Origin: TMED109 sp002171375
GTDB taxonomy: Bacteria; Pseudomonadota; Alphaproteobacteria; TMED109
DNA: 64,000 nt
Assembly (NCBI GenBank): GCA_965657505.1
Contig: CBFHON010000001.1
Coordinates: 1-64,000 of the forward strand
Direction: 5' to 3'
The stretch's first letter is position 1. The number at the start of each line of letters is the position of its first letter. Both the position numbers and the translations under genes were made by a program. The notes beneath the pieces were generated by a model. It searched no databases. It was not told the origin of the DNA and worked only from the letters and a program-made list of their open reading frames with translations. Shown here one piece after another: positions 27,978-34,656 of the stretch.

Positions 27978-29369
27978 TTAATTTTTACTACGCCAGATTG
28001 TACCATCAATAGTATCTTCTATCTCTATATTTATATTAGTCAATTCATCTCTAATTTTATCTGCTTCTTGAAAATTTTTAACTTCTCTTGCTTTATTTCT
28101 TTTAAGTATCAACTCTTCTATAAAATTACTATCTATATTATTATTAGTTTTTCCATATTTAAGCCATTCACTGGGAGATTGTTGAAACAAGCCAAGTATT
28201 TTTCCAGATGAGACTAGTTCTCCTTTTAAGGCACTCTTATTTTTATTATTACTCTTAGATAATTTATCAGCAATTAAATTAATTTCAAACATTGCTTTAG
28301 AAGTATTTAAATCATCTGATAAAGCGTCAACTACATTATCAGGTACATGAATGTTTTCATCAATGGATATATTCTCATTATCTTTAAGAATTCTATATAT
28401 ACGATCAAGATTTTTTTGAGCCTGTTCAATAATTTTTGAATTCCAATTTAATGGTTGTCTATAATGTGAAGAAATTAGAGAAAGCCTCAGAGTTTCTCCA
28501 GGATATTTCTTTAGTAAATCATTCACTAAAAATATATTACCAAGAGACTTAGACATTTTTTCTCCATCCATAGTAACAAATCCATTATGAATCCAATATT
28601 TTGCGTAATCTTGTGGGTCATCAAATTTATGTGCAGCACAACTTTGAGCTATTTCATTTTCATGATGAGGAAAAGTTAAATCTAATCCCCCTCCGTGGAT
28701 ATCAAAAGGCAAAGAAAGAGTTTTTTCAGACATTGCTGAACATTCTATATGCCAACCTGGCCGTCCCTTACCCCAAGGGGAGTCCCAGCCTGGCTGGTCT
28801 TCAGAACTTGGCTTCCATAAAACGAAATCACCTGAATTATTTTTATAGTCAGCTACTTCAACTCTACTTCCAGCAATTTGATCTTCTTTATTCCTTCCAG
28901 ATAATAAACCGTAATTTTTATAAGATGAAACATTAAATAAAACATGATTATCAGACACATAAGCATTATTTTGTTTAATCAATTGATCTATTAGAGAAAT
29001 CATTTCTTTGATATGGTCTGTCGCTCTAGGCTGTATATCTGGTTTTAATACTCCTAATTCCCCCATATCCTGATTATAGATTTTTTCGTATTTAGCAGTT
29101 AATTCTTTTATTGGAGTATTTGTTTCTAAAGAAGCATTTATAATTTTATCATCTATATCCGTAATATTAGAAACATATGTAACTTTTGGATAAATAGATC
29201 GCATAAACCTTACTAGTAAATCACATACCACAGCCATTCTAGCATTTCCAATATGTGCATAATTATACACAGTTGGCCCACAAGCATAAATTCTTATATG
29301 GTCTTTATCTATAGGAATAAATTCTTCTTTCTTGTTTCCTAACGTATTATGTATTTTAAAAATACTCAT
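27978..29369 (-). CDS. cysS: cysteinyl-tRNA synthetase
   Basis: Class I aminoacyl-tRNA synthetase. CGPTVYNYAHIGNAR contains the zinc cysteine and the HIGH-type HIGN motif. The other zinc ligands are in WHIECSAMS and HHENEIAQS, and the KMSKS loop is intact as GEKMSKSLGN. The C-terminal DALR region is helical. The 463-aa length is normal. It lies 6 nt downstream of maf and 23 nt upstream of thrS. Confidence 0.97.
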   Translation of the reverse strand: MSIFKIHNTLGNKKEEFIPIDKDHIRIYACGPTVYNYAHIGNARMAVVCDLLVRFMRSIYPKVTYVSNITDIDDKIINASLETNTPIKELTAKYEKIYNQDMGELGVLKPDIQPRATDHIKEMISLIDQLIKQNNAYVSDNHVLFNVSSYKNYGLLSGRNKEDQIAGSRVEVADYKNNSGDFVLWKPSSEDQPGWDSPWGKGRPGWHIECSAMSEKTLSLPFDIHGGGLDLTFPHHENEIAQSCAAHKFDDPQDYAKYWIHNGFVTMDGEKMSKSLGNIFLVNDLLKKYPGETLRLSLISSHYRQPLNWNSKIIEQAQKNLDRIYRILKDNENISIDENIHVPDNVVDALSDDLNTSKAMFEINLIADKLSKSNNKNKSALKGELVSSGKILGLFQQSPSEWLKYGKTNNNIDSNFIEELILKRNKAREVKNFQEADKIRDELTNINIEIEDTIDGTIWRSKN

Positions 29370-29375
29370 TTCTTA

Positions 29376-29999
29376 CTAAACCTTAATATTATTTATCGAA
29401 TAAACTTTATTTTTTCTCAATTGCTTTAAAAGCTCTATTATAGGTAGACCTTGAATAGTTTCATTATTACCAGTGACCTTAGAAAATAAATTAATTCCTA
29501 AAGATTCATATTTATATGAACCACAACTATTAAACGGCTTATCTATTTTTAAATATTTTATTATTTCTTTTTCATTAAGTTCATACATTGTAAGTTCTGC
29601 TTCTTCATAACCTGACCAAATCAGTTTACTATTAAAATATAAACTTATTCCACTAGTTTGTTTATGGGTCTTTCCTGATAACTTTTTTAACTGTTCAATT
29701 GCTTTATCCATAGTATCAGGTTTGCTAAATATATTATTATTTAAATTACAAATTTGATCTGCACCTATTACATAACTGTTTGGGTTCGTTTTACTGACAT
29801 TTAATGCTTTTTCTGAGGCTAATATAATTGCCATCTCTGGAATACTTTTTTTAATCATATTTTCTTTTAATTTATCTTCATCTATATCTGAAATTATTAC
29901 AGAGAATTCCATACCAGTTTTTTGTAAAATTTTAGAACGAATTTTTGAAGCTGACGCCAAAATGATTGGAATTGAAGGTGTAATAGTTGCATTACCCAT
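29376..29999 (-). CDS. maf: Maf-type nucleotide pyrophosphatase
   Basis: House-cleaning pyrophosphatase that removes modified or non-canonical nucleoside triphosphates. The N-terminal signature ILASASKIRSKILQKTG, the DEDKLKE segment, VIGADQICNL and the SGISLYF / YELNEKEI blocks match Maf/YhdE/YceF. The 207-aa length is normal. It sits between folE and cysS on the minus strand. Confidence 0.92.
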   Translation of the reverse strand: MGNATITPSIPIILASASKIRSKILQKTGMEFSVIISDIDEDKLKENMIKKSIPEMAIILASEKALNVSKTNPNSYVIGADQICNLNNNIFSKPDTMDKAIEQLKKLSGKTHKQTSGISLYFNSKLIWSGYEEAELTMYELNEKEIIKYLKIDKPFNSCGSYKYESLGINLFSKVTGNNETIQGLPIIELLKQLRKNKVYSINNIKV

Positions 30000-30028
30000 A
30001 AACTTTTCCGATTAAAATATTTGCAAAG

Positions 30029-30628
30029 TTAACTATTTATTAAATTCATAAACTCAGATCTAGTCCTATAATCACTCCTAAAAACACCGAGCATTTGACT
30101 AGTGATAGTTGTAGCATTTGTTTTATGAATTCCCCTAGTGGTCATACACTGGTGACCTGCATCAACCACAACTGCAACTCCTTTTGGTTTAAGTACTCTA
30201 TTTATACTTTCAGCTATTTGTGCAGTCATAGTTTCTTGTGTTTGTAGTCTTTTGCCATATACATCTACAACTCTTGCCAATTTACTTATTCCTACTACTC
30301 GGTTGTTAGGTATATAAGCTAGATGAGCTTTACCTAATATTGGAACCATATGATGTTCACAATGAGATTCTAAACGAATATCCTTGATAATTATCATTTC
30401 ATCATATCCAGCTACTTCTTCAAAAGTTTTATTTAAAATTTCATCAGGGTCCATTTCATACCCCGCAAAAAACTCTTCATATGCCTTGATAACTCTCTTT
30501 GGTGTTTCTAGTAAACCTTCTCTAGTTGGGTCATCACCTGCCCATGCAATCATTGTTTTTACTGCATCCATTGCTTCTTCTCTTGTCGGTTTTACAACAG
30601 GCTTATTTATAGTTTTATCCTTAATCAT
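30029..30628 (-). CDS. folE: GTP cyclohydrolase I
   Basis: Converts GTP to 7,8-dihydroneopterin triphosphate, the first step of tetrahydrofolate synthesis. The zinc and catalytic residues are in RLESHCEHHMVPILGKAHLAY (C and H ligands) and MTTRGIHK with the preceding H-Q-C zinc ligand GHQCM. The 199-aa length fits the type IA enzyme. It is divergent from hisI with a 161-bp spacer and heads the folE-maf-cysS-thrS-yidD series. Confidence 0.96.
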   Translation of the reverse strand: MIKDKTINKPVVKPTREEAMDAVKTMIAWAGDDPTREGLLETPKRVIKAYEEFFAGYEMDPDEILNKTFEEVAGYDEMIIIKDIRLESHCEHHMVPILGKAHLAYIPNNRVVGISKLARVVDVYGKRLQTQETMTAQIAESINRVLKPKGVAVVVDAGHQCMTTRGIHKTNATTITSQMLGVFRSDYRTRSEFMNLINS

Positions 30629-30789
30629 TATGTCTCCGTAATCTAATGAAATACATTATATAATATAGCATAGTAATATATATATGTACTATTAGTAATT
30701 TTCAAAGATTATTTCTTTTAATTTATATGTTTTTTATGTAAGTTTCAGAGAATTATAATTTTAAGTATTAATTATTTGGGTTTTATTAA

Positions 30790-31272
30790 ATGAACTTTAA
30801 AAAAAGAATTTCTATAGAGCAGGTCGAAGAAGGAGTGGAGCTTGCTCCTAAATTTGATGATAATGGAGTTATTCCATGTATTACTGTACATACTAAAACA
30901 AAAGAAGTCCTTATGTTTGCATACATGAATGAAGAGGCTATGCAGCTAACTATATCCTCAGGTTTAGCTCATTACTGGTCTAGGTCCAGAGAAAGTATAT
31001 GGAAGAAGGGTGAAACTTCTGGGATGTTTCAAAAAGTTGAGAGAATGCTTATAGATGATGATCAAGATAGCTTAGTTATAGAAGTTTCTCTGGCGGAACC
31101 TCTTCTCGGAGGAAATGAAGCATCATGTCATGTAGGGTATAGAAGTTGTTTTTATAGAGAAGTTCTGGTTGGAGAAAAAAATATAGATAAACCACTAAAA
31201 TTTATTGAAAATGAAAAATCATTTGATCCTGATAAGATATATAAGAATATGCCTAATCCTACAAAACTCTAA
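30790..31272 (+). CDS. hisI: phosphoribosyl-AMP cyclohydrolase
   Basis: Third step of histidine biosynthesis, opening the adenine ring of PR-AMP. Motifs: VLMFAYMNEEA, GLAHYWSRSRESIWKKGETSG and the zinc-binding C-terminal cysteines in SCHVGYRSCFYR. It has 160 aa with no fused PR-ATP pyrophosphatase (HisE) domain, as in alphaproteobacteria where hisI and hisE are separate. It stands alone as a plus-strand gene, not in a his operon. Since EgtD consumes histidine, supply and use are both encoded in the window. Confidence 0.94.
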   Translation: MNFKKRISIEQVEEGVELAPKFDDNGVIPCITVHTKTKEVLMFAYMNEEAMQLTISSGLAHYWSRSRESIWKKGETSGMFQKVERMLIDDDQDSLVIEVSLAEPLLGGNEASCHVGYRSCFYREVLVGEKNIDKPLKFIENEKSFDPDKIYKNMPNPTKL

Positions 31273-31425
31273 TTACATTATATGTAAAAAAGACCATGCG
31301 GATAATGTAAGACCTGCCCAACAAGAAATAAATTTTAACTTTTTGTTAGAATAAAGATACAAAAGTAGAGCACATAATAAACCATAAATAATAGTTTTTA
31401 GATTGATAATTAAAAATTCTGTCAT
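31273..31425 (-). CDS. small membrane protein (50 aa)
   Basis: The product starts MTEFLIINLKTIIYGLLCALLLYL and has two short hydrophobic segments separated by NKKLKF. A GAAAGAAAA purine run lies upstream of the ATG at 31425. A longer in-frame start at 31497 exists, but that extension would run through a perfect 12-bp inverted repeat (31454-31483), so the shorter form is preferred. Its stop codon abuts the hisI stop. The family is unknown. In position it is the gene after the riboswitch-controlled gene, but a hairpin lies between them. Confidence 0.5.
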   Translation of the reverse strand: MTEFLIINLKTIIYGLLCALLLYLYSNKKLKFISCWAGLTLSAWSFLHIM

Positions 31426-31453
31426 TTTATTTTCTTTCGCAGAGATTAAAGGG

Positions 31454-31483
31454 AAACGCCATAACAAAAGGGTTATGGCGTTT
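31454..31483 (-). terminator. perfect 12-bp hairpin, probable intrinsic terminator
   Basis: AAACGCCATAAC and its exact reverse complement are separated by a 6-nt loop. The stem is flanked by A-rich sequence on one side and T-rich on the other. It lies about 50 bp downstream of the stop of the small exported-protein gene at 31534 and probably ends the riboswitch-controlled transcript. The T-run is short and interrupted on both strands (TTTCCCTTT on the minus strand), so termination may be partial. Confidence 0.6.
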
Positions 31484-31533
31484 TGGGAGTTTAACATATC
31501 ACTCTTGGGAGGAGAAAAGATATGTTTGTGGAG

Positions 31534-31902
31534 TTAGAAGAATATAAAGTTATTTGCTTTCATTGACTTTAAATATGAAAGTTTTGTGTGTTCCTTTCCA
31601 GTATAGTGTACTTCTAAGAATTTATTAGAATTTAATATTTTCTTAAGCTTTTTAGCTGCAAAATCTTTTTTTACTTTATTCATATAAATATTGTGAACTA
31701 CTAACTGCTGATCTTTGTTTAAAAAGCTATAGATTACTTCTCTATTTTTAACAGCATTTATATTACCATCTTTTGATAGTTCTACAGCTGTTAGATAACT
31801 AGTTATCAATGGATCAAATGCTTTTTCACCAGTTGGACCAGCGGATGAGCTAAATGTATAAATTGATGTGAATAAAAATGTGATTAAATATAGTTTTTTC
31901 AT
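31534..31902 (-). CDS. small exported protein of unknown function under tandem riboswitch control
   Basis: This 122-residue protein starts MKKLYLITFLFTSIYTFSSSA, a clear signal peptide with likely cleavage after SSSA (about residue 21). The mature part of about 100 residues is lysine-rich and mainly helical (GEKAFDPLITSYLTAVELSKDG ... KKLKKILNSN), without cysteines or a recognised domain. An ATG at 31914 overlaps a perfect GGAGG ribosome-binding site (31908-31912), so the ATG at 31902, 5 nt downstream of GGAGG, is the true start. The roughly 255-nt leader contains two glutamine-riboswitch-like aptamers, implying expression set by cellular glutamine, i.e. nitrogen status. I do not recognise the family. 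Confidence 0.75.
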   Translation of the reverse strand: MKKLYLITFLFTSIYTFSSSAGPTGEKAFDPLITSYLTAVELSKDGNINAVKNREVIYSFLNKDQQLVVHNIYMNKVKKDFAAKKLKKILNSNKFLEVHYTGKEHTKLSYLKSMKANNFIFF

Positions 31903-31924
31903 GTAAACCTCCATAAAATTGTTA

Positions 31925-31948
31925 AATAAACAGAATAGCCTGTTTATT
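31925..31948 (-). promoter_or_regulatory. leader hairpin, candidate riboswitch expression platform
   Basis: A perfect 9-bp stem (AATAAACAG / CTGTTTATT) with a 6-nt loop lies between the proximal aptamer and the GGAGG site of the exported-protein gene. On the minus strand the stem is followed by UAACAAUUUU, a poor but possible U-tract, so it could act as a terminator. Its loop-side CUAUU is complementary to AAUAG just downstream of the proximal aptamer (near 31975-31982), offering an alternative pairing. The mechanism (termination or ribosome access) is not determined. Confidence 0.5.
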
Positions 31949-31989
31949 ATAATTTCATGCTAAGTCTTGAGGGTATACTATTGGTTGGC

Positions 31990-32039
31990 GCGTTCCTTCG
32001 GTTATTAACCTACTTCCGACCTATTTCTAGGTTGAACGA
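31990..32039 (-). promoter_or_regulatory. glutamine riboswitch aptamer (glnA class), gene-proximal copy
   Basis: On the minus strand the segment reads CGUUC-A, a P2 hairpin (ACCUA-GAAA-UAGGU), CGGAAGUA, a P3 hairpin (GGUU-AAU-AACC), then GAAGGAACGC. P1 is CGUUC (32038-32034) paired with GAACG (31995-31991). The junction strings CGGAAGUA and GAAGGAACGC are the conserved core that I know from the glnA-type glutamine riboswitch, a three-way junction described mainly from cyanobacteria and marine metagenomes and often found in tandem. P2 and P3 differ in sequence from the second copy while keeping perfect pairing, which is internal covariation support. Confidence 0.85.
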
Positions 32040-32100
32040 ATTCGCTATCCTTCAGTTCACTCTCTATTAATTTATAACAAATTAATAGTAACTTTTGCAT

Positions 32101-32157
32101 GCGTTCCTTCGACTTATCTTAAGTCTACTTCCGTCTCTTTAATTAAGAGATGAACGA
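32101..32157 (-). promoter_or_regulatory. glutamine riboswitch aptamer (glnA class), promoter-proximal copy
   Basis: Same architecture as the copy at 31990-32039: CGUUC-A, P2 (UCUCUU / AAGAGA), CGGAAGUA, P3 (GACUUA-AGA-UAAGUC), GAAGGAACGC, with P1 CGUUC/GAACG at 32156-32152 and 32106-32102. All conserved junction bases are identical to the other copy, while P2 and P3 are different, longer stems. Its 5' end coincides with the predicted transcription start (about 32158), so it is the first structure to form in the RNA. About 61 nt with an AT-rich hairpin separate the two aptamers. Confidence 0.86.
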
Positions 32158-32164
32158 TATCTAT

Positions 32165-32193
32165 TTTATAAGTGATTATTTATTAATCGTCAA
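32165..32193 (-). promoter_or_regulatory. sigma70-type promoter of the riboswitch transcript
   Basis: On the minus strand TTGACG (32193-32188) is followed by exactly 17 nt and then TATAAA (32170-32165). This is close to the TTGACA-17-TATAAT consensus. The start point would be near 32158, just at the first base of the distal aptamer, which strongly supports both the promoter and the direction of transcription. Confidence 0.78.
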
Positions 32194-32194
32194 T

Positions 32195-32350
32195 TAATTA
32201 ATATTGCCTTAAAATTAGGCATAAATAAAGAAAAAAGTATTATATTTTATAGGGAATAGAGAAGTAGTGCTCAATATATTAGCATTCCGTGCCCATTTTA
32301 TATTTTTAGATAATATTTAAGTGATTCGAATCTCTATAAATAATAGCTTT
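32195..32350. other. gene-free spacer between hsp20 terminator and riboswitch promoter
   Basis: About 155 bp of AT-rich sequence without a credible gene. It contains a small inverted repeat (TGCCT / AGGCA, 32205-32221), a possible GGAA / TTCC plus TGCT / AGCA fold near 32253-32288, and the 10-bp palindrome GATTCGAATC at 32323-32332. None can be assigned. They could be regulator sites (for example for a nitrogen regulator acting on the adjacent promoter), but I recognise no known operator. Confidence 0.5.
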
Positions 32351-32383
32351 AAAAACAGAGGAAGGTAAGGAATTACCTCCCTC
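32351..32383 (-). terminator. rho-independent terminator of hsp20
   Basis: An 11-bp stem with one G-U pair (GAGGGAGGTAA / TTACCTTCCTC on the minus strand) and a TTCC loop is followed by TGTTTTT. It lies 10-42 nt after the hsp20 stop. Stem strength, tight loop and T-run are all canonical, and it insulates the heat-shock gene from the riboswitch transcript downstream. Confidence 0.88.
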
Positions 32384-32392
32384 TATATTAAT

Positions 32393-32872
32393 TTATTTAG
32401 AAATGTGTCCATCGATAGTCTTTGAGGCACTATCAAGAAATTTCTTGAATGCATTTCCTGTTTTAATTTCTATGCTTTTAGGCTTAAGTTCTTCAGGAAG
32501 TTTGCGTTCTAAGTGTACTTGTAATATTCCATTTTGCATACCTGCTCCTGTTACTTCAACATATTCTGCAAGCCTAAATGTTCTTCTAAATGGACGATTT
32601 GCTATACCACGGTGCACATATTGGGTATTTTCCTCGTCCTTATTTCCTGTTATAGTTAATATTCCATTTTCCATACTTATGGAAAGGTTTTTCTCATCAA
32701 AACCTGCTACAGCTAATTCAATAGTATAATTATCTTTGCCATTTGAGTGAATATTATATGGCGGATAGTTATCAGTTACTTCATTCATTTTAACCATACT
32801 ATCAAAAATATTTTCTAAATGATCAAATCCAATAGAATGACGATAAAAAGGTGTTAAATCAAATGTATTCAT
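32393..32872 (-). CDS. small heat shock protein Hsp20/IbpA
   Basis: ATP-independent holdase chaperone with an alpha-crystallin domain. Visible family features: MNTFDLTPFYRHSIGFDHLE at the N-terminus, as in IbpA-type proteins, NYTIELAVAGFDEKNLSI, GILTITGNK and the alpha-crystallin signature RRTFRLAEYVEV...NGILQVHLER. The ATG at 32872 gives 159 aa and is 8 nt from a strong GGAGGG; an upstream in-frame start would add an unrelated leader. The gene has a sigma32-like promoter, a structured 5' leader and its own terminator, so it forms a monocistronic heat-shock unit. Confidence 0.93.
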   Translation of the reverse strand: MNTFDLTPFYRHSIGFDHLENIFDSMVKMNEVTDNYPPYNIHSNGKDNYTIELAVAGFDEKNLSISMENGILTITGNKDEENTQYVHRGIANRPFRRTFRLAEYVEVTGAGMQNGILQVHLERKLPEELKPKSIEIKTGNAFKKFLDSASKTIDGHISK

Positions 32873-32986
32873 TTTATTTGCCCTCCTTTGAGCGACTAAT
32901 ATCGAAAGCCCTAATATTGGCACTTTCTATTAATAAAATATCTAATCTAAATTAGATAACTAAAGATGACCCGATAGGCATCATCA
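32873..32986 (-). promoter_or_regulatory. structured hsp20 5' leader, possible ROSE-type RNA thermometer
   Basis: The predicted 114-nt leader folds into successive hairpins: GATGA / TCATC (32985-32965), a perfect 8-bp stem TATCTAAT / ATTAGATA with a 4-nt loop (32958-32939), an AAUAU / AUAUU stem, and finally UCGCU (32895-32891) three bases before AGGA (32887-32884) of the ribosome-binding site. Pairing of a U(U/C)GCU motif with AGGA around a bulged G is the hallmark of ROSE thermometers before rhizobial small heat-shock genes. Here that last stem is only four pairs plus the bulge and does not extend, so the identification is tentative. Confidence 0.42.
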
Positions 32987-32992
32987 TTCAAT

Positions 32993-33021
32993 ATATGGTG
33001 ATTATTATTAGCTTTTACAAG
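32993..33021 (-). promoter_or_regulatory. sigma32 (RpoH)-type heat-shock promoter of hsp20
   Basis: On the minus strand CTTGTAA (33021-33015), a 14-nt spacer, then CACCATAT (33000-32993). The RpoH consensus is CTTGAAA, 13-15 nt, CCCCATNT. The match is 6/7 in the -35 and 6/7 defined positions in the -10. The start point would be near 32986, at the base of the first leader hairpin. Confidence 0.72.
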
Positions 33022-33032
33022 AGTAGAAAGTA

Positions 33033-33407
33033 CTATTTGTGTTTCAGTTTAATATCTTTTTTAATATCTTCATGGTCACCAATAACTATATGATGTTGAC
33101 TTTTTGTAACTAGTTTTTCTAAAATTGGGATAAAGAGTAAAGGTATAATACCTCCTAAAGCAATTCCAAAAACAGCAGATCGCAGGTGAGGATCTACCAA
33201 TGATGCTATTATATCTGCAATAATATGAGATAGAGCTGCACCAATAATTCCGGCAATGAAGCCATTAGAAATTATTTTAAAAAATCTATTTATACTCCAT
33301 CCAGTATAATAACCAATAAGCATGATGGAAGAATGAACAAAACCGAAGGCAAGTCCTTTTAAATGGGCATTTTCATTATAAAGCCAAACTTCTAATAAAT
33401 GTTCCAA
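33033..33407 (-). CDS. hypothetical membrane protein
   Basis: This 124-residue protein has three predicted helices (about 16-34, 45-72 and 75-95) with glycine-rich packing (GFIAGIIGAALSHIIADIIASL, FGIALGGIIPLLF) and a charged C-terminal tail containing HHIVIGDHEDIKKD. The glycine- and alanine-rich helices with in-membrane histidine and aspartate look like a small channel or transporter element. I recognise no family. It is divergent from the CoA-transferase gene and ends 12 nt before the hsp20 promoter. Confidence 0.7.
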   Translation of the reverse strand: MEHLLEVWLYNENAHLKGLAFGFVHSSIMLIGYYTGWSINRFFKIISNGFIAGIIGAALSHIIADIIASLVDPHLRSAVFGIALGGIIPLLFIPILEKLVTKSQHHIVIGDHEDIKKDIKLKHK

Positions 33408-33477
33408 ATTAATTTACCTTATAACTTATAGATATAGTATAATATTGAAATTAATATTTTAAGGTATGTATATAGGT

Positions 33478-34656
33478 ATGAATGAAGCATTACAAGGACT
33501 TAAGTTAATAGATCTTACTAGGGTGAGGTCTGGACCTTCAGCAGTTAGGCAACTTGCTGATTGGGGTGCAGATGTTATAAAAGTTGAAACACCAGATAGT
33601 GTTGATGGAAGTGAAGATTTAGGAGGAAAAAGAGATGGGTCTGATTTTCAAAATTTACATAGAAATAAAAGAAGTATTACCCTTAATTTAAAGAATAAAG
33701 GTGGACTAAAAATATTTAAAGAATTGATTAAGAATGCTGATATTTTAGTTGAAAATTTCAGGCCAAATGTAAAAAAAAGACTTGGTATAGACTATGAAAC
33801 GTTAGAAGAACTAAATCCTCGTCTTATTTATGCTAGTATTTCTGGTTTTGGACAGACTGGTCCATATGCTAATCTTCCAGGTTTTGATCAGGTAGCACAA
33901 GGAATGGGTGGTTTAATGTCAGTTACTGGCCATCATGGTAAAGGTCCTCTAAGGGTAGGAATTCCTGTTGCTGATTTGAGTGCAGGTTTGCATTGTGCTT
34001 TGGGTATATTAACTGCTCTTTATGAAAGAGAAAAATCCGGATATGGTCAATGTGTTAGCGCTTCTTTATTAGAGTCACAAATAGCAATGCTAGATTTTCA
34101 GGCTTCAAGATTTTTAGTTTCAAATGAAATTGCAGGGCAGACAGGAAATGATCATCCTACTATGTCTCCCATGGGCACGTATCAAACCTCTAATGGGTAT
34201 ATTAATATTGCTTCAACTGGAGAAGCAATGTGGAGAAGGTTATGTAAAACATTAGATATTACAGATGCGCTTGATGATAAAGATTTTGAAGATGATTCTG
34301 CTCGAACTAAAAATAGAATTAAATTAACTTCTGTTATAACAAAAGCACTATCTCAAGATACTAAAGAAATATGGATTAAAAAGCTTAATGAAGCGAGTAT
34401 TCCATGTGGTCCAATTAATAATATAAAAGAAGTCTTTAATGACCCTCAAGTTATACACTCTAGCATTGCTGAATCTGTTGAGCATCCAACGCTAGGTAAA
34501 ATAAAATTAGTAGGACAAGCTATTAAATTAAGTAGGACTCCTAGTAAATTAAAAAAAGCAGCACCTCAAAAAGGTGAACATACTAAAGAAGTTTTAATTG
34601 AGCTTGGATATAGTGAAGATGATATAAAAAGTTTTAAAATGGAGAATATTATATGA
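33478..34656 (+). CDS. class III CoA transferase (CaiB/BaiF family)
   Basis: Transfers CoA between carboxylic acids. Family signatures: LKLIDLTRVRSGPSAVRQLADWGADVIKVE, NKRSITLNLKN, ADILVENFRPNVKKRLGIDYE with the region of the catalytic aspartate after it, and GFGQTGPYANLPGFDQVAQGMGGLMSVTG. The start MNEALQGLKLIDL at 33478 is preferred over an ATG 12 nt upstream, which would sit too close to the AAGG site. The 392-aa length indicates a single-domain enzyme, not the double-length DddD. The stop overlaps the next start (ATGA), coupling it to an enoyl-CoA hydratase. Confidence 0.9.
   Translation: MNEALQGLKLIDLTRVRSGPSAVRQLADWGADVIKVETPDSVDGSEDLGGKRDGSDFQNLHRNKRSITLNLKNKGGLKIFKELIKNADILVENFRPNVKKRLGIDYETLEELNPRLIYASISGFGQTGPYANLPGFDQVAQGMGGLMSVTGHHGKGPLRVGIPVADLSAGLHCALGILTALYEREKSGYGQCVSASLLESQIAMLDFQASRFLVSNEIAGQTGNDHPTMSPMGTYQTSNGYINIASTGEAMWRRLCKTLDITDALDDKDFEDDSARTKNRIKLTSVITKALSQDTKEIWIKKLNEASIPCGPINNIKEVFNDPQVIHSSIAESVEHPTLGKIKLVGQAIKLSRTPSKLKKAAPQKGEHTKEVLIELGYSEDDIKSFKMENII

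Noticed and set aside
31990..32157. Repeated GGA-containing hairpin units read as a CsrB/RsmY-like sponge RNA or integron attC sites
   Set aside because: The order and identity of the junction bases and the P1 pairing match the glutamine riboswitch exactly, the promoter and downstream gene fit a leader, and no integrase or csrA gene is present. The attC consensus core sites are absent.
32321..32334. GATTCGAATC resembling a tRNA T-loop (possible tRNA remnant or attachment site)
   Set aside because: No acceptor, D or anticodon arm can be built around it; it is a simple 10-bp palindrome.
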